A stretch of DNA of 64,000 nt, taken from Lewinella sp. LCG006 (GTDB taxonomy: Bacteria > Bacteroidota > Bacteroidia > Chitinophagales > Saprospiraceae). Below, piece after piece: positions 6,726 through 15,753 of this stretch. The stretch spans positions 6,305,802 to 6,369,801 of the forward strand of contig NZ_CP160680.1 in assembly GCF_040784935.1 (NCBI RefSeq), read 5' to 3'. A program made the translations under genes and the position numbers. A model generated the notes under the pieces. It was not told the DNA's origin, did no database searches, and worked only from the letters and a program-made list of their open reading frames with translations. Numbering within the stretch: the first letter of the stretch is position 1; every line of letters starts with the position of its first letter.

Positions 6726-9014
6726 TTATTGCTTCACAATACGGCGTACCAATTGCTCTCCAGCAGCCTGGATTTGCAGGAAGTACACGCCGGCAGGCAA
6801 GGCTGCTAAGTCGATGCTCGACTGCTCACCGCTCACGTTCCAGGTGCGCAGTGTTTGGCCGAGTTTGTTTTTCAAGCTCAATTGCTCCATTACTACACTG
6901 TTGCGGATAGTGAGTTGATTAGCCGTAGGATTGGGGAACAATTCCACGTACTGGGCCCACGCAGGTTCGTTGGTGGCGTCAATAATTTGAATATCATCCA
7001 GGTAACGAGGCAAGAGCTGGTAGCCTTCATCATAAGGCTCACTGCTATCAAACTGTCCGCCCAGGCCAGTGATCATCAATGGAGAATCACCAAAACCGGA
7101 AATATCTGCTTCTGTAATGTTGGTATCAAAATCTACTCGTACTAAAAAAGTATTGGTACCATCGGTGACATTTACATTGAGGCCGCCGCCTGCCGTAGCA
7201 AAGTCGACAATGGTTACTCCCGTCAAGCTGACCAACTGTGATTCGGTATCCTCGCCTAAAGCGGTCACCTCCGTTGCAGGAAGCAAAGAATTGTTCATGC
7301 TATTCATCAAGATGGTATCCAGGTTTAATTGGGTAAGGCCATTGAACTGGCTTACAACTCCCTGCACGGTCACTTCATCACCTTCAGTGACGGTATAGCC
7401 GAAATCGTTATCATTGCTAAACATCGCGATTCCATCGCCGGCACCATCGATAATGGTAAACTGTGCCCCCCCTGGACGAAGGTTTCCACCATAAACAATA
7501 CCCGTCAGTTCAGCACGAACGCCTAGAGAATCGGCAACACCCGTAGCATTTATGCCCGTTACCTGACCAATAGCATAAGGGGTATATCCTTGTGGTGCGG
7601 GAGGCGTGCAATCATTAGCGGCCCCAGGGCTACCCAGTATTTCAATGCCACTGATAAAGACACCGGTAGGTTGAACACCTGCAATCCAACTGGCAGCCAA
7701 CTCATTATCTGAAGAAGGATCACACAGTACCAGTGCTGGACCGTCGCCATTGGCAGCTGCTGGCCAACCATTGGTATCGTCATACGACACTACATCTACC
7801 ACATTACCCAAAGCATCTCTCAATTCAATGGTCTCACCAGCATTGCTGAGGCTACCACTCTCCCACTGGAAAGCAGGAAGACCATAGGTCGCTTCAAAGC
7901 TTACACTATCAACCGCTAGCAAGAGAAAATCACCTGGCTGCAGGTCAACATCGGGAAGGGTATCAACAATACCAGCAGAAAAATAATAACCACCGACGTT
8001 GATCACCACATCGTCATTGTTAAACAGTTCGAGGTATTCGTATTGGGAGTCCGTACCCGGTGGGCTGTACATGATCTCATTGATGACAATCGCTGGAATA
8101 TCGGTGTCATTGTCCGCTATCAAAATCGTTGACGTACTGGCTACACCACTAATGGTAAGACCTCCGGTTGGGTTCGCCAAATTCAGCACCAAAGACTCCA
8201 GTGGCTCAGGATCCGTATCGTCGATAACCGTAATTGAGACTTCCATCGTGTCTACAGCTGCCCCACTAGAAAACGTAAGGCTGGCAGGAAGAAAGGTGAT
8301 ATCAGCACCGATGGTTGCTGTGAAAACACCATCGGCGGCAATGTCAACGGAGTAAGTACCCGCCTCAGCGTCGCGAATTTCAACCCCAATGGTAAAGGTT
8401 CCAGCGTCTTCACCCACTTCAATTTGGTCCGTAAGGAAACGAACAATGGGTCCTGTAGGACAAGCGGATGCTGCTCCGGGATTGCCAAACATTTCTACGC
8501 CCTCAGAGAGCACCCCAGTTCCGGTGTTCGCAGCAGCCCAGTTGGCACCGTCATTGTTATCACTATTGAAATCACAGAGAACCAAGCTGGCACCACCTCC
8601 ATCAGCGGCCGTTGGCCAAGGAAAGCTATCGTCGAAATCAACAGAATCGACTACGGCACCCGTAGCATCGAGAAGTTTTAATAATTCGCCTCCGTTACTC
8701 AAGCTCCCACCTGTCCATTGCAAAGCTGCCAGGCCAAAGGCCGCTTCAAAAGCAATACTATCACCAGCAAAAAGCAGGTATTCTCCAGCTCCCAAATTCA
8801 GTCCTGAGGTAAAAACATAATCTACACCAGAAAGACTATAGCCAAGAAGATCAACGGCAGTTGTGCCATTGTTATAAATTTCTAGGTACTCATAAGTATC
8901 AACGCCGCTTTCTGGCGGGTTGTACATGATTTCAGAGATGACCAAATCTGGCGTTTGCGCATTCAGGGTTATCGCCCCAACAAGGCACATAAGAAAGATG
9001 GTAAACGTTCGCAT
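6726..9014 (-). CDS. T9SS-exported lamin-tail/Calx-beta protein
   Basis: A secreted multidomain protein of 762 residues. The start is placed at the internal ATG that opens MRTFTIFLMCLVGAITLNAQ, a typical signal peptide; the longer frame would add 15 unlikely residues. Order: lamin-tail domain (opening LVISEIMYNPP), a Calx-beta-like segment with 'vtviDDtdPEplE', a second lamin-tail domain (opening IVINEIMYSPPG), an OB-like region, and a C-terminal T9SS sorting domain (VELFPNPTANQLTI .. LPAGVYFLQI .. RRIVKQ). The sorting domain directs it through the outer membrane, then to attachment or release. The biological target is unknown. It is transcribed divergently from the TonB receptor. Confidence 0.88.
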   Translation of the reverse strand: MRTFTIFLMCLVGAITLNAQTPDLVISEIMYNPPESGVDTYEYLEIYNNGTTAVDLLGYSLSGVDYVFTSGLNLGAGEYLLFAGDSIAFEAAFGLAALQWTGGSLSNGGELLKLLDATGAVVDSVDFDDSFPWPTAADGGGASLVLCDFNSDNNDGANWAAANTGTGVLSEGVEMFGNPGAASACPTGPIVRFLTDQIEVGEDAGTFTIGVEIRDAEAGTYSVDIAADGVFTATIGADITFLPASLTFSSGAAVDTMEVSITVIDDTDPEPLESLVLNLANPTGGLTISGVASTSTILIADNDTDIPAIVINEIMYSPPGTDSQYEYLELFNNDDVVINVGGYYFSAGIVDTLPDVDLQPGDFLLLAVDSVSFEATYGLPAFQWESGSLSNAGETIELRDALGNVVDVVSYDDTNGWPAAANGDGPALVLCDPSSDNELAASWIAGVQPTGVFISGIEILGSPGAANDCTPPAPQGYTPYAIGQVTGINATGVADSLGVRAELTGIVYGGNLRPGGAQFTIIDGAGDGIAMFSNDNDFGYTVTEGDEVTVQGVVSQFNGLTQLNLDTILMNSMNNSLLPATEVTALGEDTESQLVSLTGVTIVDFATAGGGLNVNVTDGTNTFLVRVDFDTNITEADISGFGDSPLMITGLGGQFDSSEPYDEGYQLLPRYLDDIQIIDATNEPAWAQYVELFPNPTANQLTIRNSVVMEQLSLKNKLGQTLRTWNVSGEQSSIDLAALPAGVYFLQIQAAGEQLVRRIVKQ

Positions 9015-9279
9015 TAAAAATGGTTTTGGGTAAATGAATAGGAAACCATCCGTTTCCAAGGCCTGAAACTACAAAAAAAACAAAGCACTATAAAGGCAAA
9101 AAACGGAGAATTTCAAATGCCAGTATTTTCTTAATCCACATTACTCAATCACCATTCATTCTTTGGCAGCACTTAAAGCTATGCCAAACATAATTCTTGC
9201 AACTTACTGAAAACAAAGCACTTGAGAAAAGTTAACACAAAGTTAACATTAAACAAAGATGGACTACTTTTAGTCAACG

Positions 9280-9287
9280 TAATTTTG
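9280..9287 (+). promoter_or_regulatory. Promoter -7 element for the TonB receptor
   Basis: TAATTTTG, followed by CGG, fits TAnnTTTG. It ends 32 bases before the ATG. The preceding bases contain an AGTTAACAC / AGTTAACAT direct repeat. Confidence 0.6.
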
Positions 9288-9319
9288 CGGAACATACTTC
9301 ATTAAATTTTACACTTGCT

Positions 9320-12300
9320 ATGAAGAATTTTTTTACGATTTGCGCGATGCTACTCACGGCATCATTTGCATTCGGACAAGGTTCCACGACCTCATCCATG
9401 CAGGGAAAGGTGACTGATGGTTCGGAAGAACTGATTGGCGCCAACGTATTCGCAGTGCACGTACCTTCTGGTACTACCTACGGCGGATCTACTGACTTGG
9501 ACGGTAACTACCGCATTCCCGGCATGCGGGTTGGTGGTCCTTACAAGATCACAATTTCTTATACTGGTTTCGAAGATGCTTCTTACGATGGTATTTTCCT
9601 GTCTTTAGGACAGCCTTACCGTCTTGATGCTACCATTCAGGAAACTGCTATTGAGTTGGGTACCGTTACGGTAACTGCTCAGGGTGGCCCTGCAGGTGGT
9701 AACATTGGCTCTTCTACCATTATTAAGTCTGACGACATCAACCGTATGCCGACGTTGAGCCGGGATTTGGGTGATTTCACTCGTTTGACCCCACAATCTA
9801 AGGCTTCTTTCGGTGGAGGTACTTCTATTGCCGGTATCAACAACCGCTACAATGCTATCTATATTGACGGTGCGGTAAACAACGACGTATTTGGTCTGGC
9901 AGCTAACGGTACCAACGGTGGTCAAACCGGTATTGCTCCTATCAGTATTGATGCCATTGAGCAGATTCAGGTAGTTGTATCTCCTTATGACGTAACCCTT
10001 GGTGGTTTCTCAGGTGGTGGCATTAGTGCAGTTACCAAGTCTGGTACCAACAACCTGGAAGGTACTGCTTATTTCTTCAACCAGAATGAAAGCCTGGCTG
10101 GCAACACCAACGGTTCATTGATCGAGCGTACGGGTGGAGAAGCTGAGCCTTTGGATGACTTTGCTCAAAACTTGTACGGTTTATCTTTGGGTGGCCCTAT
10201 CGTTAAGGACAAAGTATTTTTCTTCTTCAACGGAGAAATCCAGCGTGATGAAACGCCAGTTCCTTTCTTGTTTGACACCTACCGTGGCGATGCTTCGGAA
10301 GCTGATTTGACCAACCTACGCAATCGCCTTATCAGTGACTACGGTTATGATCCAGGTGCATTTGGTAGCAAAATCGACAAACTAGAAGGTTTGCGTTTGT
10401 TCGGCAAGTTGGACTTCAACTTGAGCGAAACCAACAAACTGACGGTTCGTCATCAGTACACCAAAGCAGAGCAGTTTGATGTAAATGGTTCTAACCAGTT
10501 CAACATCAACTACGAAAACAATGGTGTTTATTTCCCAAGCACCACCAACTCTTTTGCTGCGGAACTGAACTCTATTTTCGGTACCAAGTCTTCCAACAAC
10601 CTGGTTTTGGGTATCACAACTGTACGTGATGACCGTGACCCAATCGGCAACGATTTCCCTTACCTAATTCTTTTTGACGGTGACGGAACGATCAACATTG
10701 GTTCTGAGCAGTTCTCTACGGCTAACTTGCTGGAGCAAGACATTATCACTTTGACCAACAACTTCAAGTTGTACAAGAATGCACACACCATCACCATTGG
10801 TACGCACAACGAGTACAGCAGCTTCAATAACGTATTCGTTCGCCAAAACTTCGGTGTTTACGAATTCCCATCTATTGACGCTTTCTTGAGTGGTGCTAAT
10901 GCCGACGAATTCTACCGTTCTTACTCATTGGTTGACGATATTACCGGTGACGAAACGGCTGCTGCTGCAACCTTCAAAGCTTTGCAATTGGGTGTCTACG
11001 TACAAGACGAGTGGGCTCCAAGTGACAAATTCACCCTTACTGCGGGTGTTCGTTTGGACGTTCCTATCCTATTGGATGATCCTGCTATTGACCCAAGCTT
11101 TAACACCACTACCCTTCCTGCTATTTCTGCAGCTTACGACGTAGAAGGTGCTCAAGGTGGTGCGATGCCAGAAGGTCAGCTGATGGTATCTCCTCGTATT
11201 GGTTTGCAGTATGCTGCTTCTGAAAACACCAACCTCCGTGGTGGTGTAGGTATCTTCACCAGCCGTATTCCTTTCGTTTGGCCTGGTGGTGCTTTCAACA
11301 ACAACGGTTTGACCGTTGGTGGTGCATTTATCGTGGATCAGCCTTTCGAAGCTGATATTAACAAGCAGCCAACCAACCCTGACTTTACTGTTCCTTCAGG
11401 TCAGATTGACTTGTTTACGCAAGACTTCCGCTACCCACAGGTATTCCGTGCCAGTGCTGCGATTGACCAAGTGTTGCCTGGTGGCATCACTGCTACCCTG
11501 GAAGGTATCTATACCAAGACCTTGAATGATATTATCTACAAGAACGTAAACTCAGACCCAACCGTTGGTTTCAACTGGACTGGTGGTCCTGACGATCGTC
11601 CGGTGTACACACGTACCAGCCTTGATCCTACCTACGAGTCTATTTATCTGGCTTCTAACACCAACGAAGGTAGCACTTACAACGTAACAGCTTCTTTGTC
11701 GAAAGACTTCGACTTTGGCCTGAACACCTACGTTGCATATACCTATGGTGATGCGACTTCATTGATGGAAGGTACTTCTTCTCAGAACTCTTCTCAGTGG
11801 CGTGGTATCTTCAATGTTGATGGTCGTAACGCTCCAATGGTAGGTCGTTCAGACTTCTCTATCGGTTCACGTATCATTGCTGCTATTGGTTACGACAACT
11901 CTTGGGGAACCAATGGCTTGTTCAACACCGGTATTTCTATCTTCTACAACGGCCAGTCGGGTGATCCTTACTCTTACGTTTACGCACAAAGTGCTGCTCG
12001 TAACATCAACAACGAAACGGGTAGTACTAGCCGTAACCGTTCTTTGATTTGGATTCCTGCGGATGCTTCTCAGATCAACTTGGTGGACATCGCTGGTGGT
12101 GCTACTGCTGCTCAGCAGTGGGAGGCCTTGAACGAATTCATTGAGCAGGATGACTACCTAAGTGAAAACCGTGGTGGTTACGCTGAGAAAAATGGTGCTC
12201 GTACGCCTTTCGTTAGCCAGTTTGACCTTCGTATTGCTCAGTCATTCGGCATTAAGACAGGTACGAAGACCAACAAGTTGGAAGTATCTTTAGATATCTT

Positions 12301-12511
12301 CAACTTTGCCAACCTGTTGAATTCTGACTGGGGTGTAATTTACAGCAACCCATTCGATTACCAGTTGATCAACTTCAGAGGCTACGAAGCAGATGGCACT
12401 ACGCCTCGCTTTACCTTTGACGATGAGCGCCGTGGTGATGACCGCTTCAATATCTTTGACCGTGGTTCTCGCTGGCGTGGTCGTATTGGTATCCGTTATA
12501 CTTTCAACTAG
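9320..12511 (+). CDS. Oar-like TonB-dependent outer membrane receptor
   Basis: A 1063-residue outer membrane protein. Signal peptide MKNFFTICAMLLTASFAFG, then a carboxypeptidase-regulatory-like beta domain (about 25-115), a TonB plug (about 125-250) and a long beta-barrel ending in WRGRIGIRYTFN. The layout resembles the OmpA-related (Oar) group of TonB receptors and lacks an adjacent SusD, so a polysaccharide-utilisation role is not indicated. Codon use is strikingly biased to GGT, GCT, AAC and CGT compared with neighbours, a sign of very high expression. It stands alone in its transcription unit. The imported or exported substrate cannot be inferred. Confidence 0.92.
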   Translation: MKNFFTICAMLLTASFAFGQGSTTSSMQGKVTDGSEELIGANVFAVHVPSGTTYGGSTDLDGNYRIPGMRVGGPYKITISYTGFEDASYDGIFLSLGQPYRLDATIQETAIELGTVTVTAQGGPAGGNIGSSTIIKSDDINRMPTLSRDLGDFTRLTPQSKASFGGGTSIAGINNRYNAIYIDGAVNNDVFGLAANGTNGGQTGIAPISIDAIEQIQVVVSPYDVTLGGFSGGGISAVTKSGTNNLEGTAYFFNQNESLAGNTNGSLIERTGGEAEPLDDFAQNLYGLSLGGPIVKDKVFFFFNGEIQRDETPVPFLFDTYRGDASEADLTNLRNRLISDYGYDPGAFGSKIDKLEGLRLFGKLDFNLSETNKLTVRHQYTKAEQFDVNGSNQFNINYENNGVYFPSTTNSFAAELNSIFGTKSSNNLVLGITTVRDDRDPIGNDFPYLILFDGDGTINIGSEQFSTANLLEQDIITLTNNFKLYKNAHTITIGTHNEYSSFNNVFVRQNFGVYEFPSIDAFLSGANADEFYRSYSLVDDITGDETAAAATFKALQLGVYVQDEWAPSDKFTLTAGVRLDVPILLDDPAIDPSFNTTTLPAISAAYDVEGAQGGAMPEGQLMVSPRIGLQYAASENTNLRGGVGIFTSRIPFVWPGGAFNNNGLTVGGAFIVDQPFEADINKQPTNPDFTVPSGQIDLFTQDFRYPQVFRASAAIDQVLPGGITATLEGIYTKTLNDIIYKNVNSDPTVGFNWTGGPDDRPVYTRTSLDPTYESIYLASNTNEGSTYNVTASLSKDFDFGLNTYVAYTYGDATSLMEGTSSQNSSQWRGIFNVDGRNAPMVGRSDFSIGSRIIAAIGYDNSWGTNGLFNTGISIFYNGQSGDPYSYVYAQSAARNINNETGSTSRNRSLIWIPADASQINLVDIAGGATAAQQWEALNEFIEQDDYLSENRGGYAEKNGARTPFVSQFDLRIAQSFGIKTGTKTNKLEVSLDIFNFANLLNSDWGVIYSNPFDYQLINFRGYEADGTTPRFTFDDERRGDDRFNIFDRGSRWRGRIGIRYTFN

Positions 12512-12571
12512 TACTTGGTACGAAGCAAAAGGTAATAGGATTTGTACTTGCTAGTACATCCTGCCAAATAA

Positions 12572-12614
12572 AGAGGCGGCCTGCTGATGATTTCAGCAGG
12601 CCGTCTTTGTTTTC
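12572..12614 (+). terminator. Rho-independent terminator after the TonB receptor
   Basis: GGCCTGCTGA pairs with TCAGCAGGCC, extended by wobble pairs at the base and followed by TCTTTGTTTT. The convergent methyltransferase gene ends only a few bases further, so it probably serves the receptor gene and may also stop transcription from the other side. Confidence 0.8.
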
Positions 12615-12617
12615 ACA

Positions 12618-13460
12618 TCAAAAAAATCCCAACCGCCAGGGCTTATAGTGATAAGGAATCAAGGTAAAATGCTCTTTCTCTTGCTGTTCTTCCCGAAAGA
12701 AGAGCACCCCAAAATCAAAGAGATCGACACTAAGGGTGACGGAAGGATGGTTTTTTAATACCTCCCAGGCTTTTTCCATACCTTCTGACCAATAAATATC
12801 TCCCACTGCGACTACACTTCCAGGGTGCAGAAAAGGCAGTATTTGTTCAAAATAGGCTATAGTAGCCGCTTCCCGATGATCGCCATCCAGCCAAACCACA
12901 TCCAGTTTTTCTATACGGGGTAAGCATTCGGGCAACACCTCGGCAAAGCTTCCAGTAATAATTTCTGGCTGGTATTGCTTGCCCATACGTGCAAAAGAAG
13001 CTTGGGCCATTCGAGCTACTGCTGCTTGTCCTTCAATGGTATACAGCTTGGCTGCTACTGCTCCGCGCTGTAAATACATCGCGGATATGCCCAAGTTGGT
13101 CCCGAGTTCGAGGATAGTTTTGGGTTGAGAAAACTGCATCATCCTGAAAAGGCGGCGCCCGGTTTGCGGATCAATACTGCTCCAACGAGCCATTTCTTTG
13201 ACAGCCCTTTTCTCTCCTTGCCCCGCACGGCTCCCTGCTCCAAGATCCGAGGAATAATCAATCATTTGCGGCGAACGCAACCAATATTGCCTGATGATTT
13301 CTATCTCATCGAAAGCATAATATTCGCGCTCATCTTCCAGTACAGCTTTCAACCAAGCCGCCAAAAATGGGGAATGAACATCATAGCGGGTTTGCGCCCG
13401 CCAATAATAGCGGAAAGCAGCTCGCAACCAATGCCAGTGAGTAGAGAAAGGGACGGACAT
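12618..13460 (-). CDS. SAM-dependent class I methyltransferase
   Basis: A 280-residue protein with a Rossmann methyltransferase core in its C-terminal two thirds. The SAM-binding motif reads ILELGTNLGISAMYL (about 115-129), and a later acidic motif reads VVWLDGDHRE. This matches the O-methyltransferase/CmcI-like group (Methyltransf_24 type). The N-terminal 90 residues are helical and charged and look specific to Bacteroidota homologues. No signal peptide. Substrate unknown. A TATTTTTGCGG element on its strand (13555-13562) could drive it. Confidence 0.8.
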   Translation of the reverse strand: MSVPFSTHWHWLRAAFRYYWRAQTRYDVHSPFLAAWLKAVLEDEREYYAFDEIEIIRQYWLRSPQMIDYSSDLGAGSRAGQGEKRAVKEMARWSSIDPQTGRRLFRMMQFSQPKTILELGTNLGISAMYLQRGAVAAKLYTIEGQAAVARMAQASFARMGKQYQPEIITGSFAEVLPECLPRIEKLDVVWLDGDHREAATIAYFEQILPFLHPGSVVAVGDIYWSEGMEKAWEVLKNHPSVTLSVDLFDFGVLFFREEQQEKEHFTLIPYHYKPWRLGFF

Positions 13461-13487
13461 TTATTCAGGGTGTAAAATTTGTGATGA

Positions 13488-13506
13488 TGTAAAGGTGTAA
13501 AAGTTG
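13488..13506 (+). repeat. Dispersed GTGTAAAGGTGTAAAAGTT repeat, copy 4
   Basis: Reads ATGTAAAGGTGTAAAAGTTGG between the methyltransferase and the divergent ABC permease. A partial GGTGTAAAATTTG unit lies just before it. Confidence 0.6.
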
Positions 13507-13554
13507 GCGTAGTAAATGAAATTTTGTGGACTCCTAAAATTATCCTAATTTCCG

Positions 13555-13562
13555 CAAAAATA
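13555..13562 (-). promoter_or_regulatory. Promoter -7 element, minus strand, for the methyltransferase
   Basis: On the minus strand this reads TATTTTTG followed by CGG, the same form as the ffh and TonB promoters. It lies about 95 bases before the methyltransferase ATG and would place the dispersed repeat inside the leader. Confidence 0.45.
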
Positions 13563-13572
13563 TACCTATTGC

Positions 13573-14691
13573 ATGGCGTCACTGCTTCATTTGCGTAATC
13601 GCTACGATGGAAAACAACAATGGATATGGGCTATTGGCGGCTTTATCATTTTCATTTTGATCTGGTGGGCAATGGCCGAAGCCTTGGCTATCCAACGACC
13701 TCTCGTAGAATACGCTTCGAAAATTCCGACTTTAGAAGATCAAAACGCGGATGATTTTTCCATCAATCTTGATAGTCTTTTTACAGTTGATTCTATCAAC
13801 CTGGCGAATGCCACAGAGTTTGAAAAAGTCTACCCCTTGCTACCTCCCCCAAACCATGTGGTAGCGGCCTTTCCTGTGCTGAAGAAGGAAGAAAATCTCT
13901 TTCTCAATACCTGGATTTCTATCTGGCGCAACCTAAGAGGATACTTTTGGGCCATCTTCATTGCACTGACTGTAGGCTTTCCCCTTGGCTTGATTCCTGC
14001 GGTTAGAGCCTTGTTCAGCAAACAAGTTGATGCCCTGCGCTACTTGCCAATCACGGCGATTACCGGGCTCTTTATCCTATGGTTTGGTGTGGGCGATAGT
14101 ATGAAAGTAGCCTTCCTGGCATTTGGTATTTTGGTCTACCTGCTACCGGTGGTCATCCAAAGAATCAATGAAGTGGAAGACGTTTATTTGAAAACCGTAT
14201 TCACGCTCAGTGCGACCAACTGGCAGATGATTCGCAGCGTTTATTTTCCATCTGTGCTGAGTAAATTGATGGACGATATCCGTGTACTGACCGCCATCAG
14301 TTGGACCTATATCATTATCGCAGAATTATTGAATCGCGACGGTGGTGTGGGCGCAATGATCTGGGTTAGTGGAAAATATGGCAAAGTAGATCAAGTTTTT
14401 GCATGGCTGATCGTCATCATTTTTGTAGGATTTCTTCAGGATCGACTATTTGTCTACCTAGACAAGCGGCTGTTTCCACACAAGTACTACAAGACTGTTT
14501 TTGGAGGACTCAAAGAAGTCAAGCTTGGCTTTCTGCTGATGCTGGGTAGCGTGATGCTTTATCTACTACTCGGTGCCTTCATCCCGTCACTTACGGGCAT
14601 TTTACTTAACCTGATGTACATCACCGTGATTACGGGGCTCATTATGATTTTATACGGTGAGTTTCGTTTCCAACGCTCTTATATCCAATAA
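13573..14691 (+). CDS. ABC transporter permease, NitT/TauT type
   Basis: A 372-residue inner-membrane permease. One helix (about 16-36) is followed by a roughly 80-residue extracytoplasmic segment, then the BPD_transp_1 core with about five helices and the EAA-type region near LSATNWQMIRSVYFPSVL; two further hydrophobic helices end the protein. This family moves taurine, sulfonate, nitrate or pyrimidine-like compounds. The extra loop and the extra C-terminal helices make it longer than usual SsuC/TauC (about 260). The ATPase gene starts four bases after it; no periplasmic binding protein gene is nearby. Confidence 0.85.
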   Translation: MASLLHLRNRYDGKQQWIWAIGGFIIFILIWWAMAEALAIQRPLVEYASKIPTLEDQNADDFSINLDSLFTVDSINLANATEFEKVYPLLPPPNHVVAAFPVLKKEENLFLNTWISIWRNLRGYFWAIFIALTVGFPLGLIPAVRALFSKQVDALRYLPITAITGLFILWFGVGDSMKVAFLAFGILVYLLPVVIQRINEVEDVYLKTVFTLSATNWQMIRSVYFPSVLSKLMDDIRVLTAISWTYIIIAELLNRDGGVGAMIWVSGKYGKVDQVFAWLIVIIFVGFLQDRLFVYLDKRLFPHKYYKTVFGGLKEVKLGFLLMLGSVMLYLLLGAFIPSLTGILLNLMYITVITGLIMILYGEFRFQRSYIQ

Positions 14692-14694
14692 GCT

Positions 14695-15498
14695 ATGTCC
14701 TTATTTCCTGATAGTAACCAAGAAAATATCATTGAGCTGCGGCAAGTTTCCCACTCGTATAATGGTGGAGAAAGCTTTGTGTTACAAAACCTCGACTTCC
14801 TCGTGGAGGACAAACCTGCTCAAGGTCAGTTTGTCGTAATTCTAGGGCCTAGTGGTTGCGGTAAATCGACAGTGCTCCGTTATATAGCGGGTTTGCAGCG
14901 ACCAAGCTCAGGGCAAGTGTTGTTGAACGGCAAGCCCATTGATGCCGATAACCGAGTAGGAATGGTCTTCCAGGAGTATTCCAGCCTGCCCTGGCTGACC
15001 GTACTTGACAATGTATCACTGGCCCTGGCTTATCAAGGAGTTAGTGAAAAGGAACGAGTGCAAAAGGCAATGGAGATGATCACTAAAGTAGGCTTGGCCG
15101 GACACGAAAACAAATTCGCCCAGTACCCTACCCTATCTGGCGGCCAGCTTCAGCGGGTAGCCATTGCACGAAGCTTAATGGCCAACCAGGAGATACTCCT
15201 GATGGATGAACCCTTTGGCGCACTCGATATCAACACCAGGCTACAAATGCAGGACCTCCTGGCCGACTTATGGCGGGAGATCCATCCAACAGTTATCTTT
15301 GTCACTCACGACATCTCCGAAGCGGTTTACCTGGCCGATGACATCTACATTATGAAAAAAGCGCCATCTCGTTTTGTGGAACATATCCGGGTAGATTTAC
15401 CTCTACACCGGGATCGGAATATGAAAAGAGATCAAAAATTTACGGACCTCGTACGTGAAGTAGAAGATAGGATGATTGCCATTGACCAGCAAGATTAA
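14695..15498 (+). CDS. ABC transporter ATPase, NitT/TauT type
   Basis: A 267-residue ABC ATPase energising the permease encoded four bases upstream. Motifs: Walker A GPSGCGKST (about 51-59), Q-loop MVFQEYSSLPW, signature LSGGQLQRVAIARSL, Walker B LLMDEPFGALD, and the switch histidine in FVTHDISEA. All key residues are intact. The proteins most like it are SsuB/TauB. Without the binding protein the substrate cannot be assigned. Confidence 0.93.
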   Translation: MSLFPDSNQENIIELRQVSHSYNGGESFVLQNLDFLVEDKPAQGQFVVILGPSGCGKSTVLRYIAGLQRPSSGQVLLNGKPIDADNRVGMVFQEYSSLPWLTVLDNVSLALAYQGVSEKERVQKAMEMITKVGLAGHENKFAQYPTLSGGQLQRVAIARSLMANQEILLMDEPFGALDINTRLQMQDLLADLWREIHPTVIFVTHDISEAVYLADDIYIMKKAPSRFVEHIRVDLPLHRDRNMKRDQKFTDLVREVEDRMIAIDQQD

Positions 15499-15592
15499 GG
15501 TCATTCATTCGTCATTAAAGCCTATTCACTGCCTTTTGCCATCCTCCGGTGACTTATTCTCACCATAAAAGTCAGAATTATACGTTCATTTT

Positions 15593-15623
15593 CTACTTTT
15601 GGGCGAAGTTTTGCCAAAAGTAG
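15593..15623 (+). repeat. Hairpin repeat CTACTTTTGG .. CCAAAAGTAG
   Basis: Ten-base perfect inverted arms around an 11-base loop, in the gap between the ABC ATPase and the subtilase. The left arm also contains TACTTTTG, a match to the -7 consensus. A similar ACTTTCGG .. CCGAAAGT hairpin followed by AACCAAG is found at 41036. Hairpins of this ACTTTTTG..CAAAAAGT form are common intergenic repeats in Bacteroidota. Confidence 0.5.
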
Positions 15624-15753
15624 TAAAGCAAAGAAAACCCTTCTGGGGTTTATTCCGTAAACAGCAATATTATCCTCACGCCCGGGTGACTAGATTCCGC
15701 TTTGTTTTCCCCTCACCTGGTGCTGTGAATTATGCACAAACATCAACTTTTAC

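Noticed and set aside
7999-8820. Plus-strand open frames inside the lamin-tail gene
   Set aside because: Antisense frames produced by the low-complexity beta-rich coding sequence; no start context or domain.
6726-9014. Repeated segments in the lamin-tail gene as a possible CRISPR or tandem repeat
   Set aside because: They are two copies of a protein domain that diverge at the DNA level.
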